NCBI RefSeq assembly: GCF_000710775.1
Contig: NZ_JOJP01000001.1
Coordinates: 325,083-371,763, forward strand
Direction of reading: 5' to 3'
Length of the DNA stretch: 46,681 nucleotides
Origin: Endozoicomonas elysicola
GTDB taxonomy: Bacteria > Pseudomonadota > Gammaproteobacteria > Pseudomonadales > Endozoicomonadaceae
Below the pieces are notes generated by a model. It made no database searches and was not told the DNA's origin. It worked only from the letters and a program-made list of their open reading frames with translations. Positions 16,569-25,580 of the stretch are shown here, piece by piece. Position 1 is the first letter of the stretch. Every line of letters starts with the position of its first letter. The translations under genes and the position numbers were made by a program.

Positions 16569-17759
16569 TTATTCCCGTTCCACCACCATGGCAATCCCCA
16601 TACCACCACCAATGCACAACGTGGCAAGGCCATGACGGACATCTCGCTTCTGCATTTCATGAAGCAGAGAGACCAGAATCCGGGCACCGGAAGCACCAAT
16701 CGGATGACCCAGGGCGACCGCACCACCGTTGACGTTGGTTTTATCAGGATCCAGTCCCAAACCTTCAACCACAGACAGCGCTTGAACCGCAAACGCTTCA
16801 TTCGCCTCAACCAGATCAATATCCGCCACCGTGAGCCCAGCTCTGGACAATGCTTTCTTTGTGGCAGGCACAGGCCCATAGCCCATCACTTCCGGTGAAA
16901 CACCGGCGGAAGCGGAAGCTTTGATCACGGCCATAGGTTTCAGCCCCAGGGACTCGGCTTTACTGCGGGAAATCAGCAGCAACATGGCAGCGCCATCGTT
17001 AATACTGGAAGCATTTCCCGCCGTTACTGTGCCATCTTTGCTGAAAGCAGGGCGCAGTTGCGCCAGTTTTTCTACTGACGTATTTCTCGGACCTTCGTCT
17101 TTATCCACGACCACGGTCTGCTTTCTATCCACCACCTCAACCGGCACGATTTCCTCAGCAAAGCGGTTGGCTTCCTGAGCGGCCAGCGCACGTTCCTGAC
17201 TTCTGGCTGCATACTCATCCTGTGCTTCACGGCTGATGTGATAACGCTCTGCCAGGTTCTCTGCGGTAATCCCCATGTGGTAGTCATTGAAGACATCGGT
17301 CAAACCATCACTGATCATGGTATCCAGAAGCTGGCCATGTCCCATTCGCTGACCCCAGCGTGCCTTGGGCAGGACATAAGGCGACTGACTCATATTTTCT
17401 GAACCACCCGCCAGGGCAACCTCAACATCACCACAGGCAATGGCCTGAGCGGCAAGGGCAACCGCTTTCAGGCCAGAACCGCAGACCTTGCTGACGTTAT
17501 AAGCCGTACTCTCTGTGGACATACCAACACCCAGGGCTACCTGACGGGCAATGTTCATACCCTGCCCTGCGCCAAGTACATTACCCAGAATCAGCTCCTG
17601 TACCTCTTCAGCCTTAACACCGGCTTTCTCCAGAGCGGCCTTTGCTGCACAGATGCCCAACTCAGCAGGCGTAACAGAAGCCAGGGCACCATTGAACGTT
17701 CCAATGGGGGTACGAACAGCACTGACAATCACCACTTCTTCTAATGGACGGTCTTGCAT
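16569..17759 (-). CDS. atoB: Acetyl-CoA acetyltransferase (thiolase II)
   Basis: A 396-residue thiolase that splits acetoacetyl-CoA with CoA into two acetyl-CoA. The nucleophile is C93 in [13 protein letters not shown]. The C-terminal pair is H352 in GHPIGASG and C382 in LCIGGGMG. Its start overlaps the last base of atoA, so the genes are translationally coupled. Together with atoDA it forms a route for acetoacetate or butyrate use. The symbol is given by context; a phbA-type biosynthetic role cannot be excluded. Confidence 0.92.
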   Translation of the reverse strand: MQDRPLEEVVIVSAVRTPIGTFNGALASVTPAELGICAAKAALEKAGVKAEEVQELILGNVLGAGQGMNIARQVALGVGMSTESTAYNVSKVCGSGLKAVALAAQAIACGDVEVALAGGSENMSQSPYVLPKARWGQRMGHGQLLDTMISDGLTDVFNDYHMGITAENLAERYHISREAQDEYAARSQERALAAQEANRFAEEIVPVEVVDRKQTVVVDKDEGPRNTSVEKLAQLRPAFSKDGTVTAGNASSINDGAAMLLLISRSKAESLGLKPMAVIKASASAGVSPEVMGYGPVPATKKALSRAGLTVADIDLVEANEAFAVQALSVVEGLGLDPDKTNVNGGAVALGHPIGASGARILVSLLHEMQKRDVRHGLATLCIGGGMGIAMVVERE

Positions 17760-18430
17760 TACTCAATCTCTCCGAATGTTTTCAGGTCGCTGGCAATTTT
17801 CAGTTCTGCGCCAGTGGCTTTGATGACCTGCTCTACGGTGGTATCCACAGCGATTTCAGTTAACAATAGTTCGTTTTCAGTCACCTCGATGACCGCCATT
17901 TCAGTAACAATCAGGTTGACCTGACCTTTTGCCGTCAATGGCAGGTTGCAACGCTGAAGGATCTTAGGCTCTCCATTCTTGTTGCAATGCTCCATGGCGA
18001 TAATGACCTGCTTTGCCCCAGTCACCAGATCCATGGCGCCCCCCATACCGGGCACCATTTTTCCGGGAATAATCCAGTTCGCCAGATTGCCTTCAGCATC
18101 CACTTCCAATGCGCCCAGCACCGTGCTGTCAACATGACCACCACGAATAATGGCAAAGGACAGGCTGCTGTCGAAATAGGAAACTTCGGGTACCGTGCTG
18201 ACCGGCTGACCACCCGCATTGGTGATATCCACATCCAGGTTGTCGTCGGTCACGGCATCACGGCCAATACCGATCATGCCGTTTTCAGACTGGAACAGAA
18301 TGCCCATATCATCGCTGACGTGATTGGCCACCAGCGTGGGCATACCAATACCCAGATTAACCAGACTGCCCGGTTTGAGTTCTTCAGCAACCCGTTTAAC
18401 GATACGGTTACGTAATGCCTGCTTGTCCAT
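17759..18430 (-). CDS. atoA: Acetoacetate/3-oxoacid CoA-transferase subunit B
   Basis: This 223-residue beta subunit pairs with AtoD to transfer CoA from an acyl-CoA donor to acetoacetate or a short-chain acid. The catalytic glutamate is E49 in [10 protein letters not shown]. Other family segments are [12 protein letters not shown] and [10 protein letters not shown]. Its start lies 12 nt after the stop of atoD, and its stop overlaps the thiolase start by one base. The length is normal for the family. Confidence 0.93.
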   Translation of the reverse strand: MDKQALRNRIVKRVAEELKPGSLVNLGIGMPTLVANHVSDDMGILFQSENGMIGIGRDAVTDDNLDVDITNAGGQPVSTVPEVSYFDSSLSFAIIRGGHVDSTVLGALEVDAEGNLANWIIPGKMVPGMGGAMDLVTGAKQVIIAMEHCNKNGEPKILQRCNLPLTAKGQVNLIVTEMAVIEVTENELLLTEIAVDTTVEQVIKATGAELKIASDLKTFGEIE

Positions 18431-18442
18431 GTCCTCTACTCC

Positions 18443-19096
18443 TCAAACCGCAACGATAAAATCAACAAAGGTGCCTGGCAGCGTGAAGCGGTCGGCTTCC
18501 ACGTCACCCACTTCAACCACTTGCTCAGCCTCCACAATGACCAGCTTCGCAGCAGTCGCCATCAACGGGTTAAAGTTTTTGGTGGTTTTATTGAAAATGC
18601 AGTTGCCCGCTTTATCCACAATGGAGGCTTTGACCAAGGCGACATCTGCCGTTAATGGCAACTCCAGCAGGTACTCCTCACCTTCTACAGTGACCTTCTG
18701 CTTATCTTCTTCAACCATGGTTCCCAGACCGGTTTTGGTCAGAAAGCCACCCATGCCCGCACCGCCGCAGCGAATGCGCTCTGCCAGAGTCCCCTGGGGA
18801 ATCAGTTCAACCTCCAGCTCACCGGTATTCATCTGGCGTCCGGTTTCCGGGTTCAAGCCAATGTGTGAGGCTTTGACGCTTTTTGCCTGCTTGCTGGAGA
18901 TTAACTGTCCGATCCCTTTATCGGCATAACCGGTATCCGTACAGATAATGTTCAGCTCTCCGGTACCCAGATCGACCAGATGGTTAATCACATTCAGAGG
19001 TGATCCTGTGGCCATAAAACCACCAATCATGACTCGATCGTTGGGTTTGATTTTTTCGACGGCCTGCTCCGGGCTGATAATGGGTTTGAGTTGCAT
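18443..19096 (-). CDS. atoD: Acetoacetate/3-oxoacid CoA-transferase subunit A
   Basis: A 217-residue alpha subunit of the CoA-transferase. Visible family segments are the glycine-rich MIGGFMATGSPLNVI near residue 24, GGAGMGGFLTKTG in the middle and KTTKNFNPLMATAAK towards the end. I place the start at ATG 19096 (MQLKPIISPEQAVEKI), which matches the family. The frame is open back to 19249, but that 51-residue extension is cysteine-rich, unlike family members, and crosses the palindrome at 19217-19234. It is the first gene of the atoD-atoA-thiolase operon. Confidence 0.92.
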   Translation of the reverse strand: MQLKPIISPEQAVEKIKPNDRVMIGGFMATGSPLNVINHLVDLGTGELNIICTDTGYADKGIGQLISSKQAKSVKASHIGLNPETGRQMNTGELEVELIPQGTLAERIRCGGAGMGGFLTKTGLGTMVEEDKQKVTVEGEEYLLELPLTADVALVKASIVDKAGNCIFNKTTKNFNPLMATAAKLVIVEAEQVVEVGDVEADRFTLPGTFVDFIVAV

Positions 19097-19216
19097 CGTT
19101 ATGGTCTCATCCGTTGAAGAGGCTTGATGGAAAATACTTGTTTGAGCCTCTGAATCTGGTTGAAACCTATTATTCGAGTTTTTGAAAAAAGCAGAACAGC
19201 ACAACTGCAACCATGA

Positions 19217-19234
19217 CTTTGCAAATTTGCAAAG
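19217..19234. promoter_or_regulatory. Perfect 18-bp palindrome, candidate LysR operator for the ato genes
   Basis: CTTTGCAAATTTGCAAAG is perfectly self-complementary and fits the T-N11-A pattern of LysR-type binding sites. It lies in the divergent gap between atoD and the LysR gene. A direct repeat AGAACATG occurs twice (19243-19250 and 19254-19261) next to it, spaced one helical turn apart. Confidence 0.55.
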
Positions 19235-19327
19235 ACGATTAAAGAACATGCACAGAACATGATTTGGATTAGCTTCTTTACTGGAAAGCCCCGCTACAAT
19301 CGATCACCTTGATAAGCAGGATGATCC

Positions 19328-20287
19328 ATGGCAACAGGAACAAAACCCCACAGCCCTTTAGAAAGCAGCGATCCAAACCTCAGTGGCAAAATGGATTTTT
19401 TTGTGCGAATGGTGAGAACCGGATCCATTACTGCTGCTGCTGAGGAAGTAAACCTCTCTATATCCACTGGCTCACGATGGCTCAGTGATTTGGAACAGCA
19501 ACTGGGCGTTAAGCTTTACTGTCGACGTGGCGCATCAGTTACCCTGACCTCGGCTGGGCAATGCCTTTTTGAAAAATTTGGACCCATCAGCGATAACATT
19601 CATTCGCTGATTCTGGAAATGGGCAGCTTTATTGATGAGCCTCAGGGGCTGGTCCGCATCTGCTGTACGCCGATCTTTGCGCAGAGTGTGCTGTTGCCCG
19701 TGATTAATGCCTTTAATCGTCGATATCGCAAAGTTCGTTTCTCACTGGATATCAACCCCTATGGATTGAGCCAGTACTACCGCTATGACCTGATCATTAA
19801 TGCCGAAACGTCATACCAGCCTCAGGAAAATCGTACGCTTCCCCTGGTTAAAAGAAATTTACTGACCGAGCCGTTTGTACTGGTCGCTTCGGCAGGCTAT
19901 CTGAAAACCCGCCAGCCTATACACCGTCCAGAACAACTTCAGGAACATACCTGTCTGTACGCAGACTCTTTAACTCATTCACGTCAGTGGGCTTTTAATG
20001 AGGAGGGTCAGGTTCGTTTGATTAATATTTCAGATAATCTGGAAGTCAGCGACACCAACCTGCTGTTTGATGCCGCCAAAATGGGAATGGGTATCGCCTA
20101 TTTACCACGCTATGTGGTTGAAAGCAGTGTTCGCAGTGGTCAGCTGGTAAAGCTTCTACCGAATCACCAGACCGCCCACTGGATGTTGAACCTTTACTAC
20201 CCTGAACTGAAGCAGATGGACCAGGGATGCGTGTTGTTTAAGGATTTTTTCCTGAACACTTACCGTGACCAACTTAGCAAGCAATAG
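19328..20287 (+). CDS. LysR-family transcriptional regulator, probably of the ato operon
   Basis: A 319-residue LysR-type regulator with a winged helix-turn-helix at about residues 20-80 (FFVRMVRTGSITAAAEEVNL followed by ISTGSRWLSDLEQQLG). The C-terminal periplasmic-binding-like effector domain starts near residue 100. The N-terminus carries an extra polar stretch of about 20 residues. AGGATG precedes the ATG. The gene is divergent from atoD with a palindromic site in between, the usual arrangement for a LysR gene and its target. The inducer is not known; acetoacetate or a short-chain acid is the obvious guess. Confidence 0.88.
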   Translation: MATGTKPHSPLESSDPNLSGKMDFFVRMVRTGSITAAAEEVNLSISTGSRWLSDLEQQLGVKLYCRRGASVTLTSAGQCLFEKFGPISDNIHSLILEMGSFIDEPQGLVRICCTPIFAQSVLLPVINAFNRRYRKVRFSLDINPYGLSQYYRYDLIINAETSYQPQENRTLPLVKRNLLTEPFVLVASAGYLKTRQPIHRPEQLQEHTCLYADSLTHSRQWAFNEEGQVRLINISDNLEVSDTNLLFDAAKMGMGIAYLPRYVVESSVRSGQLVKLLPNHQTAHWMLNLYYPELKQMDQGCVLFKDFFLNTYRDQLSKQ

Positions 20288-20301
20288 AAAATACCTACTG
20301 G

Positions 20302-20829
20302 CTAGGACCTATGCAGCTTTGAAATGAAAGGAATATTCCGATACCTATCCTGCCATGGCAGACCATAACCCACCAGCAAGTCGTCGTTTTCCATTTCATA
20401 AGCAAAATATTGCTTTACCGGTATATCAACACGCCCTGGCTTCACCAGAAGGGTAGCAATTGAAACGGACAGGACACCAAAACTCGAAGCGATGTATTCG
20501 ACAATGCGTTTCATGGTACCGCCAGACTCAATCGCATCATCCACCAGTATCACATGCTTACCTTCCACACTGATGTTATGGTGGTAAACAATTTCAGAGG
20601 TATTGTTTCTATCGCCCGGAGTATGCGGACAGGAGATATAATCCATACACAGGTCAAGAGTCAGCCTTCTGACCAGATCGGCGGTAAATAGTATACCGCC
20701 GGGGACGACACTGATAATCACAACCTCATCACCAGCAAACTGATCATTCAGCTGGGCTGCGACGTTTTCAGCACCGACTGCAATCTGTTCCTGACTTAAA
20801 ACCAGTTCACCTATGTGCTTGTCGTTCAT
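20302..20829 (-). CDS. hpt: Hypoxanthine phosphoribosyltransferase
   Basis: A 175-residue type I phosphoribosyltransferase that salvages hypoxanthine or guanine with PRPP. The PRPP loop VILVDDAIESGGTM near residues 93-106 is intact, as are the early VVPGGILFTADLVRR segment and the late aromatic YFAYEMENDDLLVGYGLPW base-binding region. The last segment, with the GYGL-D motif, is typical of HPRT. The start overlaps the end of the upstream HAD phosphatase gene, so the two are one operon. Xanthine or guanine preference cannot be decided here. Confidence 0.85.
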   Translation of the reverse strand: MNDKHIGELVLSQEQIAVGAENVAAQLNDQFAGDEVVIISVVPGGILFTADLVRRLTLDLCMDYISCPHTPGDRNNTSEIVYHHNISVEGKHVILVDDAIESGGTMKRIVEYIASSFGVLSVSIATLLVKPGRVDIPVKQYFAYEMENDDLLVGYGLPWQDRYRNIPFISKLHRS

Positions 20830-21686
20830 CAGGCCACTCCATCAAACAGGCTATTGGAGCTCAGCTTGTCCAGAGCACCGCTCAAAATATGGTCGATGGT
20901 TTCCAGAACCCCTTCATCATTATTTGTGGGCGCGGAATAACGGGCCACCTGCCGGATGCTGTCGCTGGCATTGTTCATGGCAAAGCTGAAGCCTGCTTTT
21001 TGCAGCATCTCCATATCATTGCCGCTGTCACCAAAGGCCGCCACTTCATCATCGGTAATATCCCACTGTTTCTGCAACAGATGAATTCCATGGGCCTTAT
21101 GGACACCGGGGATGATCAGATCAATCCACTCATGGCCACTGGTAACCGACACCAGCACGTCACCCAGCTTCTCTCTTGCCGCTTCCAACACGGTATCGTG
21201 TATGGCTGGAGACATTTTGATGGCGATTTTGAGTACTGTGTCGTTTATATCCTGATAGCTTTGAATCAGTTCAAGACGCTGGTAGTGATTGCGAGCATTG
21301 GCTACCTCCGCAGGATCAGCAGTGTTCAAGACATAGGCGCTGTTCCGGCCACAGATAATAGCAGTTACGGCTTTCAGGCTTTCCAGAAACGGGTAGACAC
21401 GAGCCAGAGTTTCGGTCGCAATATCCGCGACAAACAACTCCTGCTGACCATCGTGAACATAGCCGCCATTTTCTGCAACGTAAGCAATATCGCCAGCATC
21501 GATATCCTCAAAATAGGATCGTAACTTGTAATACTGGTTACCACTGGCCACAACGAATCGAATCCCCCGAGCCTTCAGGGCCTTGAACTGTTCAAGAAAG
21601 CGCTCACGGTTATACGTTTTGTTATCAGTCAGAAACGTGCCATCCATATCGACAGCAATCAATTTTATTCCGGTGTAGCCTGCCAT
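20829..21686 (-). CDS. Cof-type HAD-superfamily phosphatase
   Basis: A 285-residue HAD IIB hydrolase. Motif I is AVDMDGTFL with the nucleophile near residue 11. Motif II is VVASGNQ near 60, motif III is the lysine in GVHKAHGI, and motif IV is FGDSGNDMEML near 225. The large cap domain between motifs II and III is of the Cof type. Such enzymes remove phosphate from sugar phosphates, nucleotides or cofactors such as FMN and PLP. Overlap with hpt hints at nucleotide metabolism, but the substrate is not known. Confidence 0.88.
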   Translation of the reverse strand: MAGYTGIKLIAVDMDGTFLTDNKTYNRERFLEQFKALKARGIRFVVASGNQYYKLRSYFEDIDAGDIAYVAENGGYVHDGQQELFVADIATETLARVYPFLESLKAVTAIICGRNSAYVLNTADPAEVANARNHYQRLELIQSYQDINDTVLKIAIKMSPAIHDTVLEAAREKLGDVLVSVTSGHEWIDLIIPGVHKAHGIHLLQKQWDITDDEVAAFGDSGNDMEMLQKAGFSFAMNNASDSIRQVARYSAPTNNDEGVLETIDHILSGALDKLSSNSLFDGVA

Positions 21687-21826
21687 TTCTGTTGTTATCT
21701 CTGGGGTAAAATTGGAATCATATTACTCAAACTACAGCAGCCCAATCCGCCTTTATATAGGGAAAATTACCGCAGATTTTAGGTCGTTACGCCACCAGTA
21801 ATTCGGACTCAGAGGAAACTGTTTTT

Positions 21827-21844
21827 CCATCTAGACTTAGATGG
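21827..21844. promoter_or_regulatory. Hairpin/palindrome in the tmm leader
   Basis: CCATCTA-GACT-TAGATGG is a perfect 7-bp inverted repeat with a 4-nt loop, ending about six bases before the AGGAG ribosome site of tmm. It could be an operator or a leader hairpin that affects ribosome access. Confidence 0.4.
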
Positions 21845-21863
21845 CAATCAGGAGAAACTAGCC

Positions 21864-23213
21864 ATGACTCGAGTAGCCGTAATTGGTGCTGGTCCATCAG
21901 GCATTTCGGTATTACACGCCTTTAAATCGGCAAAAGACAAAGGAGCCGATATTCCTGAGATTGTCTGTTTTGAGAAGCAGAAGACGTGGGGTGGCCTTTG
22001 GAACTTTACCTGGCGTACCGGGCTTGATGAATATGGTGAGCCTGTTCACAGCTCAATGTATCGCCACCTCTGGTCCAATGGACCCAAAGAGTGCCTGGAG
22101 TTTGCCGACTATTCTTTTGAAGAGCACTTTGGCAGCCCAATTCCCAGTTACCCACCCAGAGAAGTATTGGCTGACTATATCTTCGGGCGGGCTAAAAAAT
22201 CTGGGCTTCGTAACTGGATTCAGTTTCGTCATACAGCTTGCTGGATCGAATATCACCAAGAGCAAAAAGTCTTTTCTGTCATTGTTCATGACCTGGTGAA
22301 TGACTGTCAGAAACGTGAACTATTCGATTTCATCATTGTGGCTACCGGTCACTTCTCAACACCCAATGTCCCTGAGTTTGAGGGTATCGAGACGTTCCCG
22401 GGAAGAGTTTTACATGCTCACGATTTTCGCGATGCCCGGGAGTTTAACGATCAAGCCGTTCTCATTATTGGCAGTAGTTATTCAGCGGAAGATATTGGTT
22501 CTCAGTGCTTGAAGTTCGGAGCAAAATCCATCACCGCCAGCTATCGCACAAATCCAATGAACTTTGATTGGCCTGAGAACTGGGAAACCAAACAACTACT
22601 TACAAACATTTCCGGAAATACCGCGCATTTTAAGGATGGAACCTGTAAAGACGTTGATGCAATTATTCTATGCACGGGCTACCTTCACCACTTCCCGTTC
22701 ATGCAGGATGATATTCGTCTTGTGACCACTAATCGACTATGGACTCCGGGGCTTTATCAGGGCATTGCATTGGAAAACAATCCCCGCGTTATGTATCTGG
22801 GTATGCAGGACCAGTTTTACACCTTCACTCTGTTTGATGCTCAGGCCTGGTGGGCAAGAGATATTATTCTCCAGCGCATAAACCTTCCGTCTGCCCCGGA
22901 TATGTCAAAACACAGCGCCAAATGGCAAGAACGGGAAAGTACCTTAAAAACCGATGAAGATAAGATCTGGTTTCAGGGGGACTATGTGAGAGAGCTGATC
23001 AATCAGACGGATTATCCCCCTCTGGACACTGAAGCCATCAACGAACTATTTATGGCGTGGGAGCACCATAAACATCAAGACATCATGAGTTATCGTAGTA
23101 ACAGATACCGATCAGTGATCACAGGGATACAGGCACCATTGCTTAAAACACCATGGAGTAAGGCGATGGATGATTCGATGGCTGTCTTCTTAAATAATCA
23201 TTGTCCGAAGTGA
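21864..23213 (+). CDS. tmm: Trimethylamine monooxygenase (flavin-containing monooxygenase)
   Basis: A 449-residue FAD/NADPH-dependent monooxygenase predicted to oxidise trimethylamine to trimethylamine N-oxide. The FAD motif GAGPSG is at residues 8-13. The FMO signature FPGRVLHAHDFRD is in the middle, and the second Rossmann motif follows with GSSYSAEDIGSQ. From memory, the stretches EKQKTWGGLWN, TWRTGLDEYGEPVHSSMYRHLWSNGPKECLEFADY and FSTPNVPEFEGIE match the marine bacterial Tmm family closely. The tyrosine in SSYSAED is the one linked to TMA binding. The gene stands alone; no trimethylamine N-oxide demethylase (tdm) is adjacent. AGGAG precedes the ATG. Confidence 0.85.
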   Translation: MTRVAVIGAGPSGISVLHAFKSAKDKGADIPEIVCFEKQKTWGGLWNFTWRTGLDEYGEPVHSSMYRHLWSNGPKECLEFADYSFEEHFGSPIPSYPPREVLADYIFGRAKKSGLRNWIQFRHTACWIEYHQEQKVFSVIVHDLVNDCQKRELFDFIIVATGHFSTPNVPEFEGIETFPGRVLHAHDFRDAREFNDQAVLIIGSSYSAEDIGSQCLKFGAKSITASYRTNPMNFDWPENWETKQLLTNISGNTAHFKDGTCKDVDAIILCTGYLHHFPFMQDDIRLVTTNRLWTPGLYQGIALENNPRVMYLGMQDQFYTFTLFDAQAWWARDIILQRINLPSAPDMSKHSAKWQERESTLKTDEDKIWFQGDYVRELINQTDYPPLDTEAINELFMAWEHHKHQDIMSYRSNRYRSVITGIQAPLLKTPWSKAMDDSMAVFLNNHCPK

Positions 23214-23264
23214 TACTGATTTCATCTCCACTTTGAGAAACTTATACCGCGGACATACACAACC

Positions 23265-23294
23265 TTGACACTCAATCAAGTGCACAGGTAGCAT
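23265..23294 (+). promoter_or_regulatory. Candidate sigma-70 promoter of the OmpA-family gene
   Basis: TTGACA (23265-23270) and TAGCAT (23289-23294) are separated by 18 bp. Transcription from here would give a 5' leader of about 140 nt, similar to the long stabilising leader of enteric ompA. Confidence 0.45.
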
Positions 23295-23440
23295 TTCTCG
23301 GCGAAAAACCAGAACATAAGTACAAATACATAAATACACAGTATTCATTCTGGCGTAAAAATCACGTAATCTCCTCCGCCCTTTGGCGCATATGCTCTAA
23401 AGGCACAAACACAACACAAAACACACGCAGAGAAGACATC

Positions 23441-24505
23441 ATGAAAGTGCAAGGTTTCGCACGCTCACTGATTGCCATCGCAATTGGTGCAACCATCAGC
23501 AGTTCTGTTATTGCCGATGAAATGGCATCACAGGTCGTGGATAAAGGGCTGACATTCACTATTGGTGGTGCTTACCACGATCTGGACAGCGTCCGTGATC
23601 TGGACAACAAACTGGCTCCGGAAATCGGTATTGGCTACCGTCTGAATGATCGTTTCAGTGTAGAAGGTATCTACTCTCAGTACTCCACAGACCAGAAGAC
23701 TGGCGGAGACGCTGACCTGAAAGAGTTTCGCCTGGACGCATTCTACGATCTGACTCCATGGGATGGTTCTCTGACCCCTTACGTTGTTGCCGGTATTTCC
23801 GAGCTGGAAACTGATCTCAAAGTTGATGGAGAACACGACGATACCCGTATGAATGCCGGTTTTGGTTTGAGAAAAGCATTTACTCCAAACCTGGCCATTC
23901 GTGGTGATGTGCGTGCCGTTCGTACTCTGGATTACGCTCAGACAGAAGCCATGGCGAACGTTGCCCTGACCTGGACCTTTGGCAGCGTGGCCAAAGCGGC
24001 AGAGCCCGTTGCAGTGATTGAGCCTGTTCAGGAAGAAGTAGTTGCAAAGGTTGAGCCTGCACCGGTTCTTGATGCTGATATGGACGGCGTTCTAGACAAG
24101 GACGACCTGTGTCCAAATACAGCAGCGGGCATTACCGTTGATCAGACTGGCTGTGAGCCAATGAAGGCCATTGATCTGCTGGTAAACTTTGAATTCGACT
24201 CCGAAGCCATCAATCAGGAAGGCGTTGACCAGATCGCCAAGATGGGTGAGTTCCTTCAGCGCTATCCAGAAGCTCGCATCCGTATTGAAGGCCATACCGA
24301 TGCACGTGGACAAGCGGCTTACAATGAACAATTGTCTGTTCGCCGTGCTGATATCATTCGTCAACAGCTGATCGAAAAGCACGGCATTGACGCTGAGCGC
24401 ATAGATGCAGCGGGTATGGGTGAGAGCGAGCCTGTGGCCAGTAACGATACTGTTGAAGGCCGTCAGCAGAACCGTCGTGTGACTGCTGAAGTTGTTGGTG
24501 CTTAA
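23441..24505 (+). CDS. OmpA-family outer membrane protein
   Basis: A 354-residue protein with a signal peptide cleaved near VIA/DEM (residue 25). An N-terminal eight-stranded beta-barrel spans roughly residues 30-185. A proline/glutamate/valine-rich linker and one thrombospondin type 3-like calcium repeat (DADMDGVLDKDDLCPNT) follow. The C-terminal OmpA peptidoglycan-binding domain has NFEFDSEAINQEG and IEGHTDARGQAAYNEQLS. It would tie the outer membrane to peptidoglycan. The strong promoter, long leader and single-gene layout suggest an abundant structural porin, as for OmpA or OprF. Confidence 0.93.
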   Translation: MKVQGFARSLIAIAIGATISSSVIADEMASQVVDKGLTFTIGGAYHDLDSVRDLDNKLAPEIGIGYRLNDRFSVEGIYSQYSTDQKTGGDADLKEFRLDAFYDLTPWDGSLTPYVVAGISELETDLKVDGEHDDTRMNAGFGLRKAFTPNLAIRGDVRAVRTLDYAQTEAMANVALTWTFGSVAKAAEPVAVIEPVQEEVVAKVEPAPVLDADMDGVLDKDDLCPNTAAGITVDQTGCEPMKAIDLLVNFEFDSEAINQEGVDQIAKMGEFLQRYPEARIRIEGHTDARGQAAYNEQLSVRRADIIRQQLIEKHGIDAERIDAAGMGESEPVASNDTVEGRQQNRRVTAEVVGA

Positions 24506-24527
24506 TACCTCCACTTCCTATCTGAAT

Positions 24528-24551
24528 ATGGCCAGACAATCGTTTGGCCAT
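24528..24551 (+). terminator. Hairpin after the OmpA-family gene
   Basis: ATGGCCA (24528-24534) pairs with TGGCCAT (24545-24551) around a 10-nt loop, 23 nt after the stop codon. The T-run is short (TTTCC), so its strength is uncertain. Confidence 0.5.
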
Positions 24552-24642
24552 TTCCAAAGATCTTTCTGATAAATGATATTTGGATTCGATCTGATCTAAT
24601 TTTTATAGAAATTTTCCTAGATTGAAAATGGCCTTTGCTGGG

Positions 24643-25440
24643 TCAAGTTTTTTTTAAAACTGCGACTCCCTGGTAAACCTGATACTCAAGATTATCAACT
24701 AAGCCTGGTGATGGCAGTGATATATATTGTTTTATTGATTCAGCAGTTTTCCGGTCTGGTATTTCCCTACTCTGAACAAATGCCAACTTTTCAAATTGTG
24801 GGTGAAAATTAAGGTACTGATAATCGCCTCTACTACATCCCGTTATTAGTAACAGTCCATCCTTTCTTATTTTTTCACTCGCCGCTTTAAAATAATTAAC
24901 TAATTTTGCATGCCTATACCTACTGGTTTTACACATGTGATATAACGAACCTTCATCAACAATAACGCTAAATCGTCTATCCAAAAAACTCCTAGAATCG
25001 GCTTTCAGCCAATCCATAACAGCACATGGATTCATCCCAGGATTTCGGTCTACCGTATATGCTCTTGGGTGTATATGTCTTTCCGTGCTATCCAGGCTAA
25101 AATCTACAGGTTTATTCCCACAACATAATAAAAGTATCTCTTCACCACGAGGCATTCTGAAAATAACGCTATGGTTATGTTGTGAAAAGATCCTTCTTAT
25201 TATATTTGGATGAACGGTAATTTCACATTTTTTCATCCAGTTACCAGAATACCACTCATCTCTTAAGCGGAATGGTATATTCTCCTTAACGTTTATTTTA
25301 CATAATCGAAAAATTTCAAATTCTACAGGTGAGAGAACAACTGATCTCCCATAAGCCTTTAATTTTTCATGTGCTAATTGTTCATTTTTAACATACCTAG
25401 CAGTCTCACTCCCTGTTGGCCTAGCAATTTCGTCCATCAT
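24643..25440 (-). CDS. Orphan protein with class I methyltransferase-like motifs
   Basis: I do not recognise the family of this 265-residue protein. The central part reads like a Rossmann-fold SAM methyltransferase: ILLLCCGNKPVDF at about residues 102-114 (motif I position), YTVDRNPGMNP (acidic residue after strand 2), FSVIVDEGSLYHM (motif IV position) and KIRKDGLLLITG (strand 5). The N-terminal 95 residues show no known domain. By eye the gene is more AT-rich than the iol, ato and atp genes. It lies alone between an OmpA-family gene and a flavoprotein gene, next to a perfect hairpin at 25522-25548. Recent acquisition is plausible. Catalysis is not established. Confidence 0.65.
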   Translation of the reverse strand: MMDEIARPTGSETARYVKNEQLAHEKLKAYGRSVVLSPVEFEIFRLCKINVKENIPFRLRDEWYSGNWMKKCEITVHPNIIRRIFSQHNHSVIFRMPRGEEILLLCCGNKPVDFSLDSTERHIHPRAYTVDRNPGMNPCAVMDWLKADSRSFLDRRFSVIVDEGSLYHMCKTSRYRHAKLVNYFKAASEKIRKDGLLLITGCSRGDYQYLNFHPQFEKLAFVQSREIPDRKTAESIKQYISLPSPGLVDNLEYQVYQGVAVLKKT

Positions 25441-25521
25441 TAATATGATCTCTTCTTAATGCATAAAAAAATACAAAAAACAGAATAGACCAAAGAACTA
25501 AACACCCGCTTCTGGAAGACC

Positions 25522-25548
25522 AGTCATATCTCAAAAAGAGATATGACT
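25522..25548. repeat. Perfect 11-bp hairpin with A5 loop
   Basis: AGTCATATCTC (25522-25532) and GAGATATGACT (25538-25548) are exact inverted repeats around AAAAA. The hairpin lies between the stop of the flavoprotein gene and the start of the orphan gene, both on the minus strand. There is no terminal U-run on either strand. It may act as a terminator with unusual ending, an attenuator or a protein-binding palindrome. Confidence 0.6.
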
Positions 25549-25580
25549 AAATTGATACTCAGGTTCTTGCTGTAAATGTG

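Noticed and set aside
18443-19249. Longer version of AtoD starting at 19249
   Set aside because: The 51-residue extension does not resemble the family and would cover the palindromic control region. The start at 19096 matches known AtoD N-termini.
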